Positions 42,838-52,760 of a stretch of DNA of 64,000 bases are shown one piece after another. Each line of letters opens with the position of its first letter. The first letter of the stretch is position 1. Source of the stretch: Symsagittifera roscoffensis. Its lineage: Eukaryota > Xenacoelomorpha > Acoela > Convolutidae. Location of the stretch: positions 46,270,276 to 46,334,275 of the forward strand of contig NC_087069.1 in assembly GCF_963678635.1 (NCBI RefSeq), read 5' to 3'. Below the pieces are notes generated by a model. It did no database searches. It was not told the origin of the DNA and saw nothing but the letters and a program-made list of their open reading frames with translations. Made by a program: the position numbers and the translations under genes.

Positions 42838-45800
42838 ATGAACCCGAGAGTGGTGAAGTCGAGAGCCAGCGCAGTGGTGACCTCTTTAACGAGCGCAGGT
42901 CGTTCAGGCGAGAGCGGGCAAGGAGATAGCGCAACGCTGACAGGGGGAGAAAAAGAGAATCTGATACCCCCTATGCTCTTGGCAGGTCTGACCGTAACCG
43001 CCACTAGATCGAAGAAGACGGCGCGAACCCTGGCAGACACTAAGTTAGAAATGGAAGTAATCAGTCAATGTGGATCTGGAGGACTTGAAGATTATAGGCC
43101 CTCGCGAATCAACATGGCCAAGTTGAAACTGGAAGGACAACTCGACGTGGTCGAGTACAGTCGAATAACTGTGCCGGAATCGGTCCACATGGGAGATCCG
43201 GCAGGGGGTTATGTGGAGATGTTGAAAGCGAGGAACTCCGCGAGAGGGCACCTGATGGCTTGGAGCGAGAAGAGAGCCATGCAAGAATACTTGAAGGGGC
43301 TTACGGAGAAGTCTAACTTCAATCGAAGAGAGTATGGCACAGTAATGTCATCAGAAGCGAACGAAATTGGATTGGAAAAACTGCTAGAAATTTCTTGGAG
43401 GGCGGCCCTCCAGAAATACTTCGATGAGACGATGAATGCACCTGCTACTGTGGCAGCATACCTGGCTCATCCTTGCGTGAGAACTGATCTGCAAGTACGA
43501 CTGGCTTGGTGCTTGATGGGCATCAAAAAGGCGGAGTATGAAGCCAGTAATGACTCGAAATCACGAGAACAGGAGCTAGAGTTAATGGAAGCTCTACGAG
43601 CATTGATTTCGAAAGACGATTCAGCGATAGCATGGGCTAAGCGTAAGGATGCCCTTTGCTTTGTCAGGTTCGTGGTGGATCGCATCCCCACTCCTGTGTT
43701 GGGAGAATGTATAAAGATCATTCGGCAAAAGGGAATTGATTGCGAAAGGAACTTCCTTAGGGCACTCCTAGAGCTATATCAGGACATGCCATTGACCGTG
43801 CCAAGCAAGGAGTCGAATGATATGGAAAGCTATCGCAAGTTGGAAGAGGTGAGAAGATACTCCAACAAAGAATTGAGAGTGAGCAGAGACTTGATTGAAG
43901 CGGCCAGAGGACAAAAGGAGTTTGCAACACTAGGGAAACTGAAGTCGTTCCAATATGTGTCTGGCATACCGGGGATGGCGTATAATCCCTTCGTGAACGA
44001 AGAAGCCAGGGAAGCATACTTCGACTATGAGCAAGTCACAGTGCTCAACTTCTGGGTTGAACGAATTAAGGAAATCGGAATGCTGATGGTGGAACAACCC
44101 AAGCTGGGAATTATTTTGGAAGAACGAGTGGTCGAACCCTCGATTCCCGAGCTAAAAGGGCAAGTGAGTTTTGATTGTGGTTCTTGGGACGGTCCCTTGA
44201 AAACTAGTCTAGTAGTGATGTGGGAACTCATGAAGCCTTCCTGGTGTCCCCATCCTAACGCAGGCTTAATCTGGGACATGACCGCGGATGTCATGTTAGA
44301 ACGGGATGATGATGCGAGTTTACATGATCTGGCCATGATACATCACCTGCTGGCCATGAGATTGACGAAGAAGAAGAGCAACCCGTCCACGGAGCTGTCC
44401 GAGGAAGGTACATCGAGTAATTGGTTGAAGCAAGGCACATGCTTGGCTCAACACAGTGGGATGGAAGGACATGTTTGTAACCTAGGACACTGCCTGATTA
44501 CGCTAAGCGAGCAGCATCGACAACTGGCACGATTGTACGGAAGATTGAGCATGTCAGATAAGAGTGCCATGGAGTTGGTCGCAGACTGCCATGGGGTGAC
44601 GGACGTAAACCTGATCACAGCCTTGGGATTTTGCAGCATGACGAGTTCGATAGAATCGCTCGAGCGCTTGGAGCGTGCCCATGAGCTAGTGACGTCCCTC
44701 AGCGTGGAAATATTCCCTGGAGCATTACAGACGGAGCAAAAGATTGGAGGCTGGCGAGAAGCCCTAGAGAATGAAATGAATCTGAAGGATAGTGAAGCCT
44801 ATCACAGACCTACTGGTTCAAAATATATGGTGGGTTCAAGCTCAGCGCCGTATTGTAATAGCAAGTATCCTACGCACATGGTGGTGATGGATGCGAGGAC
44901 GCAACAAGTGTTGGTTGACCAACTTTTCTCTGTGCCAAAGTGCGTGAGGTTGGCCAGAATGTCAGAGAGGTCATATGACTTGTTGGCAAAGATCTTTCGG
45001 GCAGTCCCGAAGAGATCCGAAGGCGAGTTGCAAGACGTTGTGGGTGAAGAGTTCATGATACTGAACGAAGGCAACGTGAGTGAGTTCCAGAAACAGAAAG
45101 CGAGTGGAGCGTTACCCACTGAATTCCCCACCATAGAAGAGAAAGACGATTTACATAGAATCCTGATGGAAGTGGAACCGTTGCTGGGAGCCTCAGGGTA
45201 TCGGACCCGAAGGAACATAGTGAGAACCCATGGGGAGTATCCTTGCCACTGCTTGGCGCAGACGTTGTGGTACCCTAAACGCGGGAATCTGATCCTAGTC
45301 TGGGACGTGGAGGAGTTGTACTCCACGGGGTTGCCCGATCAGAATCAACAAGTGTCAATCGTGGTGGTTAGCGCCATGCTAGCAGTGAGATGGTTGGAGG
45401 CTAACGCGGACACAAGTGAGCAGGAGACGGCCGTGCCGACTCCTGAACAGTTGAGCAACGTTAAAATGAGTCGTGAATTGGATCTTTTCAGAACCACCTG
45501 CAAGGTTCTGAGGATACCTAAAGCCATTGAAAGAATATGGTCAAGGCAAAGATTGATGCCTTGGTTCCATGCAGTGATGACATCTTGGATGTATGAACGC
45601 GCGAAGCGTCACATGTCAAGGAATACGGAAGCCTATCAATCTTTCCAGCTAGATATAGGACCAGGAGCCTATAAACGAGCATTCTTGACGCACAGAAACG
45701 CGGTCACCACAGCGGTGAAGCGGGTAGCTGGAACGCCTTGTGTTACTGAAGATGAGAAGAAAGAGGTCTTAAGAGCTGACCTAGAACGAAACGTGAGCCT

Positions 45801-45984
45801 GTGTCTTCACAACAGCTTTTGCAGGAACCGGGAGCAGAAGGTGAATGTGGACTTGCTACCTTGTTGCAAACCGAGGCTGTTGGAACAGGAGGGTTGGGGC
45901 ACGGCCCGCAACTTTCTGGACATGTTAGAGAAAGTTCTGGAAGACAGTGACGCTGAACATCAGGATGGAGAAATGATGGAGTGA
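42838..45984 (+). CDS. ORF D, large unrecognised protein
   Basis: 1048 residues, intact. It aligns over most of its length with the 1094-residue protein at 49475-52759 on the other strand, so it is a real family. I recognise no known domain. Conserved features in order: PFVRT/HPCVRT near the first quarter; QYVSGxxGxAYNPF; LxPSWCPHPxA; a Cys cluster GxCLxxxxGMxGHxCxxGHC; SVPKCVRLARMS; HGEYPCHC followed by LAQT and WYP; LVWDVEE; a PWF.A.LTSW segment; LTHRNAxTT; and a C-terminal NVSLxLHNSFCxNRE. The paired Cys/His patterns could bind zinc. No signal peptide or clear membrane span. It is kept open here although the SGNH part of ORF A and all of B and C are gone. Confidence 0.75.
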   Translation: MNPRVVKSRASAVVTSLTSAGRSGESGQGDSATLTGGEKENLIPPMLLAGLTVTATRSKKTARTLADTKLEMEVISQCGSGGLEDYRPSRINMAKLKLEGQLDVVEYSRITVPESVHMGDPAGGYVEMLKARNSARGHLMAWSEKRAMQEYLKGLTEKSNFNRREYGTVMSSEANEIGLEKLLEISWRAALQKYFDETMNAPATVAAYLAHPCVRTDLQVRLAWCLMGIKKAEYEASNDSKSREQELELMEALRALISKDDSAIAWAKRKDALCFVRFVVDRIPTPVLGECIKIIRQKGIDCERNFLRALLELYQDMPLTVPSKESNDMESYRKLEEVRRYSNKELRVSRDLIEAARGQKEFATLGKLKSFQYVSGIPGMAYNPFVNEEAREAYFDYEQVTVLNFWVERIKEIGMLMVEQPKLGIILEERVVEPSIPELKGQVSFDCGSWDGPLKTSLVVMWELMKPSWCPHPNAGLIWDMTADVMLERDDDASLHDLAMIHHLLAMRLTKKKSNPSTELSEEGTSSNWLKQGTCLAQHSGMEGHVCNLGHCLITLSEQHRQLARLYGRLSMSDKSAMELVADCHGVTDVNLITALGFCSMTSSIESLERLERAHELVTSLSVEIFPGALQTEQKIGGWREALENEMNLKDSEAYHRPTGSKYMVGSSSAPYCNSKYPTHMVVMDARTQQVLVDQLFSVPKCVRLARMSERSYDLLAKIFRAVPKRSEGELQDVVGEEFMILNEGNVSEFQKQKASGALPTEFPTIEEKDDLHRILMEVEPLLGASGYRTRRNIVRTHGEYPCHCLAQTLWYPKRGNLILVWDVEELYSTGLPDQNQQVSIVVVSAMLAVRWLEANADTSEQETAVPTPEQLSNVKMSRELDLFRTTCKVLRIPKAIERIWSRQRLMPWFHAVMTSWMYERAKRHMSRNTEAYQSFQLDIGPGAYKRAFLTHRNAVTTAVKRVAGTPCVTEDEKKEVLRADLERNVSLCLHNSFCRNREQKVNVDLLPCCKPRLLEQEGWGTARNFLDMLEKVLEDSDAEHQDGEMME

Positions 45985-45992
45985 AGATGACC

Positions 45993-46019
45993 AAAGAAGA
46001 GAAGAGAAGGAGAGAAAAA
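45993..46019 (+). promoter_or_regulatory. Polypurine tract
   Basis: 27 uninterrupted purines (AAAGAAGAGAAG... ending AAAAA), eight bases after the ORF D stop and directly before the LTR start TTGATTG. Expected primer for plus-strand DNA synthesis. Confidence 0.75.
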
Positions 46020-46021
46020 CT

Positions 46022-47619
46022 TGATTGTATTTGTGTGCTAAAACTTAAACCAATCAACCAAGTTTTGATTATTGAACTTGTTAAACTTTTTGTTTTGATT
46101 TAGTTTGGTCAGACCAAACTTTGAAAATTGTTGCAATTGTTAAAATTGTTGAAATTGTTGATTTTAGTTACTACTATCTATGTATGTATATAAGGAACAT
46201 AGGTGAGTATATTTACCTATTTATTCACGACTGAAGTTTTTAACCTGTGTAAGACACAAATTCACTGTGTGGCGACATGGTAAGTTTGAGTAAACTCGCT
46301 CGAGAAGGGTGGGTAACTCAATAACTTTCCTAGCCACAGAGTTTCTTAGTTTTAATATTGAAAGGACCGCATAAATGACTAATTATACTTGGTGAGTGAA
46401 GTTAAGTTAATTTTAACGGGTGCGTGGCCGTGCCACGTCCCACTTTTTAATCACAAAGAGCGAAAAGAAGTTTTATAACAAGACGACGTAAGTAGTCAGA
46501 AAAGAAATTTTATCTAGGACACTCCTCATGGTGCAAATTTTGTGAAAATGTTGAAAGGCAGTGAGATGTAGTACGATGCCATTTGTGAACACGTAGTGAG
46601 TTGAAGTGGAGTAGATAAATTTCATTTTCTTATGCAATTTGTAAGATTGGTTACAGAAAAATGGATACCTACTTGACGATAACCCGGTGTTGTGCGATCA
46701 ATAGGGACATTGATGGAGACTTGTCCGGGGAGTATGTGCCATTCTGCCGGATGACACAGCACAACCTTCCCGCGACAGAAAAAAGAGTGACTAAAGGCCT
46801 TATGAACAGAAAAGTGTTGCGACGGAGGGTCAGAATGTTCGAGAATTTTTATTTTTAAAATTTCGATCGGAAGAAGAACATTTCTGAGAAATAGAAAAAA
46901 GACGGCCATTTTGAATAGAAAAGACGAAAATCAGAACCACGATATAGATTGTGAAGAACAGTTGTATCAGAGACAGAAAAACACGGAGCCTCTTATCGTG
47001 GCAAGAACACACGATAAGGAGCTTAGCGACAGATATTTGTGGAGACGGAGGCTTCAGTGGGGGGAAGAGAAATACCACGGAACCCTCCCGGGACACGAAA
47101 TATAGGAGATAAGAGTGTTATCTCAAGAAAATCACGGGAGCGGAGGCTTGGTCCCCCAGAGACTGTTATATGTGAAGGGACTGTGAAAACTGACTATAAC
47201 AGCTGCTGTAATGTCCTAGATCTTAATAAACACCGATATTATTTGATATTTCAGAGCATGAGTAGATAGAAAAAGGGAAAGGGTCAATCCATCTCCAATG
47301 GATTTAATATAAAACTGTTACACAAAAACATAATAAAATAGGTTGTTCGAGCCGTGTTTTTAATGACAATCACGTAGTCTGAGGATCCGAGACTCAGCTA
47401 TGTGGTTGTGTTCGCATGCAAACGAAAGCTGATCAAAAGTCGTTTGACTGATGGCCTAAAAATGGTAACTTTTTACTTTGCCCTAAACAGACCAGAAAAT
47501 CAACTGGCAAGGTCGAGACGGTGAAAAACGAGTAGAATTAAGGTAGCTGACGCCTGCCAGTCGTTGATAGGTACTTTTTCTACGCTCCGTCGCTGTGTGA
47601 TATTTGGGCGAATGTTACA
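46022..47619 (+). mobile_element. 3' LTR of element 3 (about 1.6 kb)
   Basis: Bounded by the purine tract and the terminus TGTTACA. It holds a TATA box at 46187-46195, a TTGTCCGGGGAGTATGTGCC block at 46721-46740, AATAAA at 47225-47230, and the stem-loops described for 7698-8582. The last 885 bp match the 5' LTR; the first ~710 bp are diverged from the LTR variants in the tandem units but still alignable in patches. Confidence 0.8.
46187..46195 (+). promoter_or_regulatory. TATA box in LTR
   Basis: TATATAAGG about 165 bases into the LTR. Transcription would be expected to start about 25-30 bases downstream. Confidence 0.55.
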
Positions 47620-47846
47620 TTTTTAACGGCGTTCCCCTTTTTTTTGGGTATTTTGAGACATAAGTATGGGGACGTTTTTATTTTCTAGAGTGGGGGAGGG
47701 GTGTTTTGGTAGTGGCTTTTAAGCTGTAACGAGGGTTTTAATCTCATGTCGCAGGTGAACTGAATTGGCTCCGAACGTTCGAGGTAGAAAAACACAAGAG
47801 ATAGTGTCTTTAACCTCATATGTGACTTATGTAGGCGACTGTTACA
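47620..47846 (+). mobile_element. Terminal fragment of an older LTR
   Basis: Begins TTTTTAACGGCGTT right after the element 3 LTR and ends GGCGACTGTTACA. It aligns with the reverse complement of 48128-48396, the end of the reverse element's LTR. Element 3 therefore sits next to, or within, an older LTR of that type. Confidence 0.65.
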
Positions 47847-48127
47847 ATTGGAAGAAAAGCGGAGTCATTAAATTTGAGACTAATTAATCGAAAAGGAGTA
47901 CATCATGAGCCGCTCGATAGAGGCGACAAAACGCCTAAAAGATCAGAAAAGAACTGAACTTGTGCCATTCTGCCAGACTGGCACAGTGCAACCTTCCGAC
48001 ACAACACGAAAAAAGAATTAGAGGCCTTAATGGTTGGAAATTATTGCAAAGGAGGGTCAGAATATTCGGGCTTTTTAATTTTTCAAAACTTCGATTGGCG
48101 AACGAATATTTCTGAGAAATACGAAAA
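47847..48127 (+). other. Junction sequence with a third LTR scrap
   Basis: 47847-47950 is unassigned. About 47950-48127 is a diverged forward copy of the LTR stretch starting TGTGCCATTCTGCC at 7698 (shared GAGGGTCAGAAT and TTTCTGAGAAATA). The reverse element's LTR end starts at 48128, inside this scrap, suggesting insertion there. No gene; the 73-codon antisense frame is a shadow. Confidence 0.5.
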
Positions 48128-49428
48128 TGTAACATTCGTCTACTGCAGTCACACATGAGGCTTAAGAAAAATAGGCCCTATAACCACTGGCTCAAGGGTC
48201 AGGGACACCATCTCTTGTGTTTTTCTACCTCAAGAACGGTCGGAGCCAGTTCGGTTCGCTTGTGACATGAGACTACGACCCGTTACAGCTTAAAGGCTAC
48301 TACTAAAATATCCCCCCACTCTAGAATTAGAAACGTCCCCATATTTAGGTCTCTAGATACCCAAAATACATGAACGCCGTTAAAAACCGGGTTGGAACAA
48401 TCCGTTAAGTTACTTTTTATTAGACAGTGGAACTTTGATCCATTTCAGATGGATCAACCTAAAACTCGCCTTACCTCAACATAACAATTATAAAACACAC
48501 TCTAGGAATTTAAATTTGTACTCACATAGTAGCACGCTCAAGAAGTGGGAAATAATCCAGTCGGTAATTAACTCAAGAATTAAATAACGTAACTAAATGA
48601 GTCTAATGTTTTATAGTTTGAACAATGAGAACGAGTTTATACTCTAGACAATAGTTTTCTTGTGAACCATTAGGACACTCAAGTTGTCCACCTTTCCACC
48701 GAAGGTTCACTCTAGTCCAGTTCCGAATAACACTCCAGTCGCTACAATCCAATTCGTGGGAATGCTCTCGTCTCTGTCACAGATGGGACAGCTCTACTCT
48801 CGATTATGATAGTGATGGAAATTGCGAATAGCAATTTCCTACTGCTTTTTCTTACAACTTTCCCGCGTGTGTGTCTCAATCGTTCTGAAATTGTTCTGAT
48901 TTCTTTTTTCTGATTTTCAGTTATCGCGAGAAAATCGTGCATGACAGGTTCCATTCGAAATTTTGAAAAATTAAATTTCACTCCAAAATCAAGTGTTTTT
49001 TGCTTCTCTCAAGGTCAAACTTCCAAATATGACCGACTGGCACATACTCCCCGGACTCGAGATCGATGTCCTCATCGCGCGCTGTCTTCTGCCAGTGAGT
49101 CCCAGAAAAACCGAGTGTTGCTCAAGATACAGTGCCAGTGGTCATTTACAGAAGTTTGCAGCAGATTTAAGCTTATCTACACCCCAAAATTCACAGCCAT
49201 TTAAAATTTTCACACTATTGCTAAACAGCAACCAAAATCTGCATACACCTGCACCCTTGAATTTTCGCTTTTCAAGCCAATCATTTTAAAATCTCTTTTG
49301 TCCTATTCAATCAGGAAATTGTCATGCAGCATTTCGATTTATATAATAAATATAGTATATTAGTAACAATATTTGCTTTGTTAAAATTTCTTTTTCGTGA
49401 ATCCAAGTTTCACTCGGATCCACGCTCA
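48128..49428 (-). mobile_element. 3' LTR of element 4 (about 1.3 kb)
   Basis: On the minus strand it runs from just after the purine tract (CTTGAGCG...) to CGAATGTTACA at 48128. It contains a TCCGGGGAGTATGTGCCA block at about 49038-49055, the 9-bp palindrome at 48825-48847, the TTGATCCAT hairpin at 48435-48457 and an AATAAAAAG signal just beyond it. It has the same terminus as element 3 but clearly diverged sequence. Confidence 0.7.
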
Positions 49429-49430
49429 AG

Positions 49431-49445
49431 CCTCCCTTCCCTCTC
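49431..49445 (-). promoter_or_regulatory. Polypurine tract of element 4
   Basis: On the minus strand GAGAGGGAAGGGAGG, 29 bases after the ORF D stop and just before the LTR. Confidence 0.7.
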
Positions 49446-49474
49446 AAGACTCAAGATCCATCCGATTTGCCCAT

Positions 49475-52400
49475 TCATCTCGTACTCTTCGCCTTGGAGG
49501 TACTGCATCCTGAAGTGCTAGATGCGGCAAACTGTCTCAACAGTTCCTCTTCATCATCGGAACTAATCACAATCTCCTCCCAAGCCTTCAGCTGTTCATA
49601 GGATCGCATCCATTCTCTCTGCTCCTGCAACCTCTTTGCTTGGTTGGGTAGTGCCTTCACCCTAGCTTCTCGGTTCAAGCAAAAGGAGTTGTGCAGGCTC
49701 AAGCTCACGTTCTTCGCCAGGTCTTCCTCTAGTATCGACTCCCTCGCTTTGGTATTGTCTCTAGACATCTTACCCACTCTTTTCCATCCTGTCGTGATCG
49801 CATTACGATGGGTTAGCAGGGGTCTCTTGAAAGCTTCCGGCCCAATCTCGGCCTGGAACTGTCGATACTCTTTTTGATGTTTTCTCATGTGATCTTTCGT
49901 TGTCATGTACAACCAAGACGTCAGTGTCGCCCGAAACCATGGAAAGTACCTCAAGCGACTCCATACGTGCCTGACTTCCGTCGGTATGGCGAATACTTTG
50001 CACGCAGTCTCAAACAACTCGAGTCTCCTGCTGTAGTCTATCGCGTATATTGACTCAGCCGTTGGCGTCGTCGCCTCCCGATACTTCGTTATATTCTCTT
50101 CTATCCATCTCAGAGCTAACATCGTACTCACTACTAAGAGCGTCACCTTCTGCCGGTGATCCGGTAGTCCGATCGACCGAATCTCTTCCACATCCCACAC
50201 CAGGCAAAGGTTCTTGTGATCTGGATACCACACCGTTTGTGCCAAACAGTGGCATGGGCATTCCCCATGAGAGATCTCAATGCTCCTGAGATTACACTCC
50301 CCTGAGGCTTCCAAGAGAGGCTCAAGCTCCATCATTTTCTCGTGCATCGTGTCGTTGTCTTCCAGGTTCGGAGTACTTCCCACAGGTTTTCCGATCACGT
50401 TTTGTCTCTCGTGATCGCTTGTGTTTTCTCTTTCCAACTTCAGAAGATCTTCTCCCCAGATTTCGCTTAAGTCATCTCTCAATTCTTTTGGTACTGTCCC
50501 TTTGATTTTTCTCAACAACTTGTGCGAGTGATGCGACATCCGAGCCAACCTCACGCACTTGGGCACTGAGAAGGCCTTGTCCACCAGTATTCTCTGGCTG
50601 GACACTTCCACCATCGCCATGTGTAGCGGGTAGTGACTTCCGCACAAGTTGGCCATCATTGACCCTATCAGCGATTTCGCGTTCAATGGCAAGCCATAAG
50701 CTTCGCTCATGGGAAATCCCATTTCCGCCTCAAGACCAACCTTCCAGCTCCGGATGTGTTTTTGAGTCACCTGCAACACCCCGGGCCGTGATTCTACGCT
50801 CAACGCCGTCACTAAATGATGTTCAGATTCCAGTCTCTCCAGTGCCTGCAGACCACACATTCTCGAGAAGAATCCGAGAGCTGTCGCTATATTCACCGTG
50901 GTTCTCGCGTAACATTCCGCTATTATTTGCACTTCACTTTTCTCCCTTTCTGTGATGTCTTCGAACCAAGTGACCAGGTCTTCTTTTTGAAACGACAGTA
51001 TTCTGACGCATGACCGTCCATCGCAGATGTGCTCTCCGTTCCCACACGTCGAATCCAGACAGCTACCCGGCTCCAATTTCTTTGCTGACCCGGGGTCGAT
51101 CGTCCTTTCGCTTGGCTCTTGCATCTGGGGCGTGATTAGCTTATGTAGCACACTCAACTTCGCCAGATCTTCATCTTCCGTTGGTGCTAACCTCACTCGC
51201 TCGGTGGTTTCCTCGATTAGACTCGCATGGGGATGTGGACACCAGGAGGGTCTTAGTAGCTTCCATATCACTCCCAAGTTCGTGGTTAACAAGCCATTTC
51301 CACCGCCCATGTTCACTTCAACTCTCTTGTTTGAGCGCGGTATGCTTATCACCTCTGGTGTTTTCTCAAGAATCAGGCCCAGGCTCGGCCCCTCTTTTTC
51401 CACCGCGTCTATTTCCATTATTCTTTCTGTCCAAAACTTCAGTAGCTCCGCTACCTCATGGTTTCTGTGGGCTCCTCCAGCTTCCGAGTCTAAGAAGGGA
51501 TTGTAGGCTATTCCCATCACTCCAGACACATATTGGTATTCCCCCTTCTCACTGAGTCTCGAGTACTGTTCTGACGAGGCCAGGTTACGGTGAACATCAT
51601 GTTCTTCCTCGAACTTCTTATTAGAGAACCTCCGTACCTCGTCCAGCTTTCGATGGTTCTCTAAGGATAGTCTGGAACCATCTTCTTTCTCTATTCCTGT
51701 ACTCTGATATACGTTCAAGATGATCGTTGAGACTCTTTTCTCCATGGTTTTACTTCCACTTGCTCTCTGGTGGCATGCCAGGATGGTGCTATCAGACATC
51801 ATTGACATTATCCATCTCAAGAAACATGTGGCATCTTTTCTTCTAGCCAGGCTCAAGCCTGAATTGTCCCTGGCCACGTGTTGCATCAGTGCCTGATACA
51901 CCTCTAGCTTCTTGCTTCCCAACTTCAGTCTGTCATACGAGGTCAATGTCTCCAACTCTATTCCCACCAGACTCCAGGTGAACATTAATTGTCCCGCAGT
52001 TCTAACGAAGGGATTCGCCATTAGTGGCGGTGCTGATGAGGATGTCCTCATCGCCTCTTCAAAATGATCCTTCAACAAACTCTGCCAGGACCTCTTCAGA
52101 TGACTTGCCATCTCTATCTTATTAACCTCGGCTTTTTGCTGGGTGGCCCAATTGCGTCGCTTGCGAGCTATTCCACTGTCCAACTTCTTCAAGCAGTCCT
52201 CCATTTCCTTCAATGTTTCGAGGGCCACCCACCACGTCCGGGAAGTGTTCCTCGTCTTGTTCCTCTCCAATGGATCACTCGTCACTTGTTTGCCCATGTC
52301 CTGATGTGCCTTCGAGATCCATTCTTTGCCGATCTCCACTTCCCCTACCTGTCCGTTCGTTGAACCTCTCTTCACGTTTATCTTCTGAGGCTTGAAGTCT

Positions 52401-52759
52401 TCTTCTGACGTCGAACTGGCGGAAACCTCTATTTCCTTTTCTACTTCAAGTGGTTTCCTGAGCTCCGAGCTGTTCTTGTATGCCGCCATCTTGCATCGAG
52501 CCAAAACGATGGGCGCCGTCTCTCTCAAGTTTCCTTCCGAAACAGCATCCACTGAAGGACTACCCCATCCTTCCACTTCTCTCTTCCTCTTGCGAGTCTT
52601 CACATCTCTGCTCGAGGGTGTTGTGGCTATCATCATTGATTCGACCTCTCCATCCACTCCTTCCAACTCTTGCCTCCCCCCTGCTCGAGCCTTAAGGATA
52701 TTAGTACTTTTAATCATATTACTAGTCCCAACCTTATCCCTTTTTATATCATCAACCAT
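49475..52759 (-). CDS. ORF D, large unrecognised protein
   Basis: 1094 residues from ATG 52759. The frame also opens at a GTG nine bases upstream, but the ATG lies one base after the ORF C stop (TAA-A-ATG) in a good context (A at -3, G at +4), which fits termination-reinitiation. Homologous to 42838-45984. The N-terminal ~170 residues are basic and poorly conserved. Conserved blocks: LMANPFVRT, YQYVSG, GIAYNPF, PSWCPHPHA, GSCLDSTCGNGEHICDG, VPKCVRLARMS, SHGECPCHC with LAQTVWYP, LVWDVEE, LTHRNAITT, NVSLSLHNSFCLNRE, and an acidic, Ser-rich end. It has no known domain that I recognise. The Cys/His groups suggest structural metal binding. Confidence 0.8.
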   Translation of the reverse strand: MVDDIKRDKVGTSNMIKSTNILKARAGGRQELEGVDGEVESMMIATTPSSRDVKTRKRKREVEGWGSPSVDAVSEGNLRETAPIVLARCKMAAYKNSSELRKPLEVEKEIEVSASSTSEEDFKPQKINVKRGSTNGQVGEVEIGKEWISKAHQDMGKQVTSDPLERNKTRNTSRTWWVALETLKEMEDCLKKLDSGIARKRRNWATQQKAEVNKIEMASHLKRSWQSLLKDHFEEAMRTSSSAPPLMANPFVRTAGQLMFTWSLVGIELETLTSYDRLKLGSKKLEVYQALMQHVARDNSGLSLARRKDATCFLRWIMSMMSDSTILACHQRASGSKTMEKRVSTIILNVYQSTGIEKEDGSRLSLENHRKLDEVRRFSNKKFEEEHDVHRNLASSEQYSRLSEKGEYQYVSGVMGIAYNPFLDSEAGGAHRNHEVAELLKFWTERIMEIDAVEKEGPSLGLILEKTPEVISIPRSNKRVEVNMGGGNGLLTTNLGVIWKLLRPSWCPHPHASLIEETTERVRLAPTEDEDLAKLSVLHKLITPQMQEPSERTIDPGSAKKLEPGSCLDSTCGNGEHICDGRSCVRILSFQKEDLVTWFEDITEREKSEVQIIAECYARTTVNIATALGFFSRMCGLQALERLESEHHLVTALSVESRPGVLQVTQKHIRSWKVGLEAEMGFPMSEAYGLPLNAKSLIGSMMANLCGSHYPLHMAMVEVSSQRILVDKAFSVPKCVRLARMSHHSHKLLRKIKGTVPKELRDDLSEIWGEDLLKLERENTSDHERQNVIGKPVGSTPNLEDNDTMHEKMMELEPLLEASGECNLRSIEISHGECPCHCLAQTVWYPDHKNLCLVWDVEEIRSIGLPDHRQKVTLLVVSTMLALRWIEENITKYREATTPTAESIYAIDYSRRLELFETACKVFAIPTEVRHVWSRLRYFPWFRATLTSWLYMTTKDHMRKHQKEYRQFQAEIGPEAFKRPLLTHRNAITTGWKRVGKMSRDNTKARESILEEDLAKNVSLSLHNSFCLNREARVKALPNQAKRLQEQREWMRSYEQLKAWEEIVISSDDEEELLRQFAASSTSGCSTSKAKSTR

Positions 52760-52760
52760 T

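Larger units (their letters stand above)
28325..47619 (+). mobile_element. Element 3: youngest Ty3/Gypsy-type element with macro domain and post-pol ORFs
   Basis: Holds a partial 5' LTR (28325-29209), primer site, leader, ORF1, one uninterrupted Gag-Pol-macro frame, a truncated ORF A, a full-length ORF D, a purine tract and a 3' LTR. The shared 885 bp of the two LTRs differ at only two positions that I noticed, so insertion or conversion is recent. It is probably not autonomous: the integrase lacks one catalytic Asp and the 5' LTR is mosaic. Confidence 0.8.
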
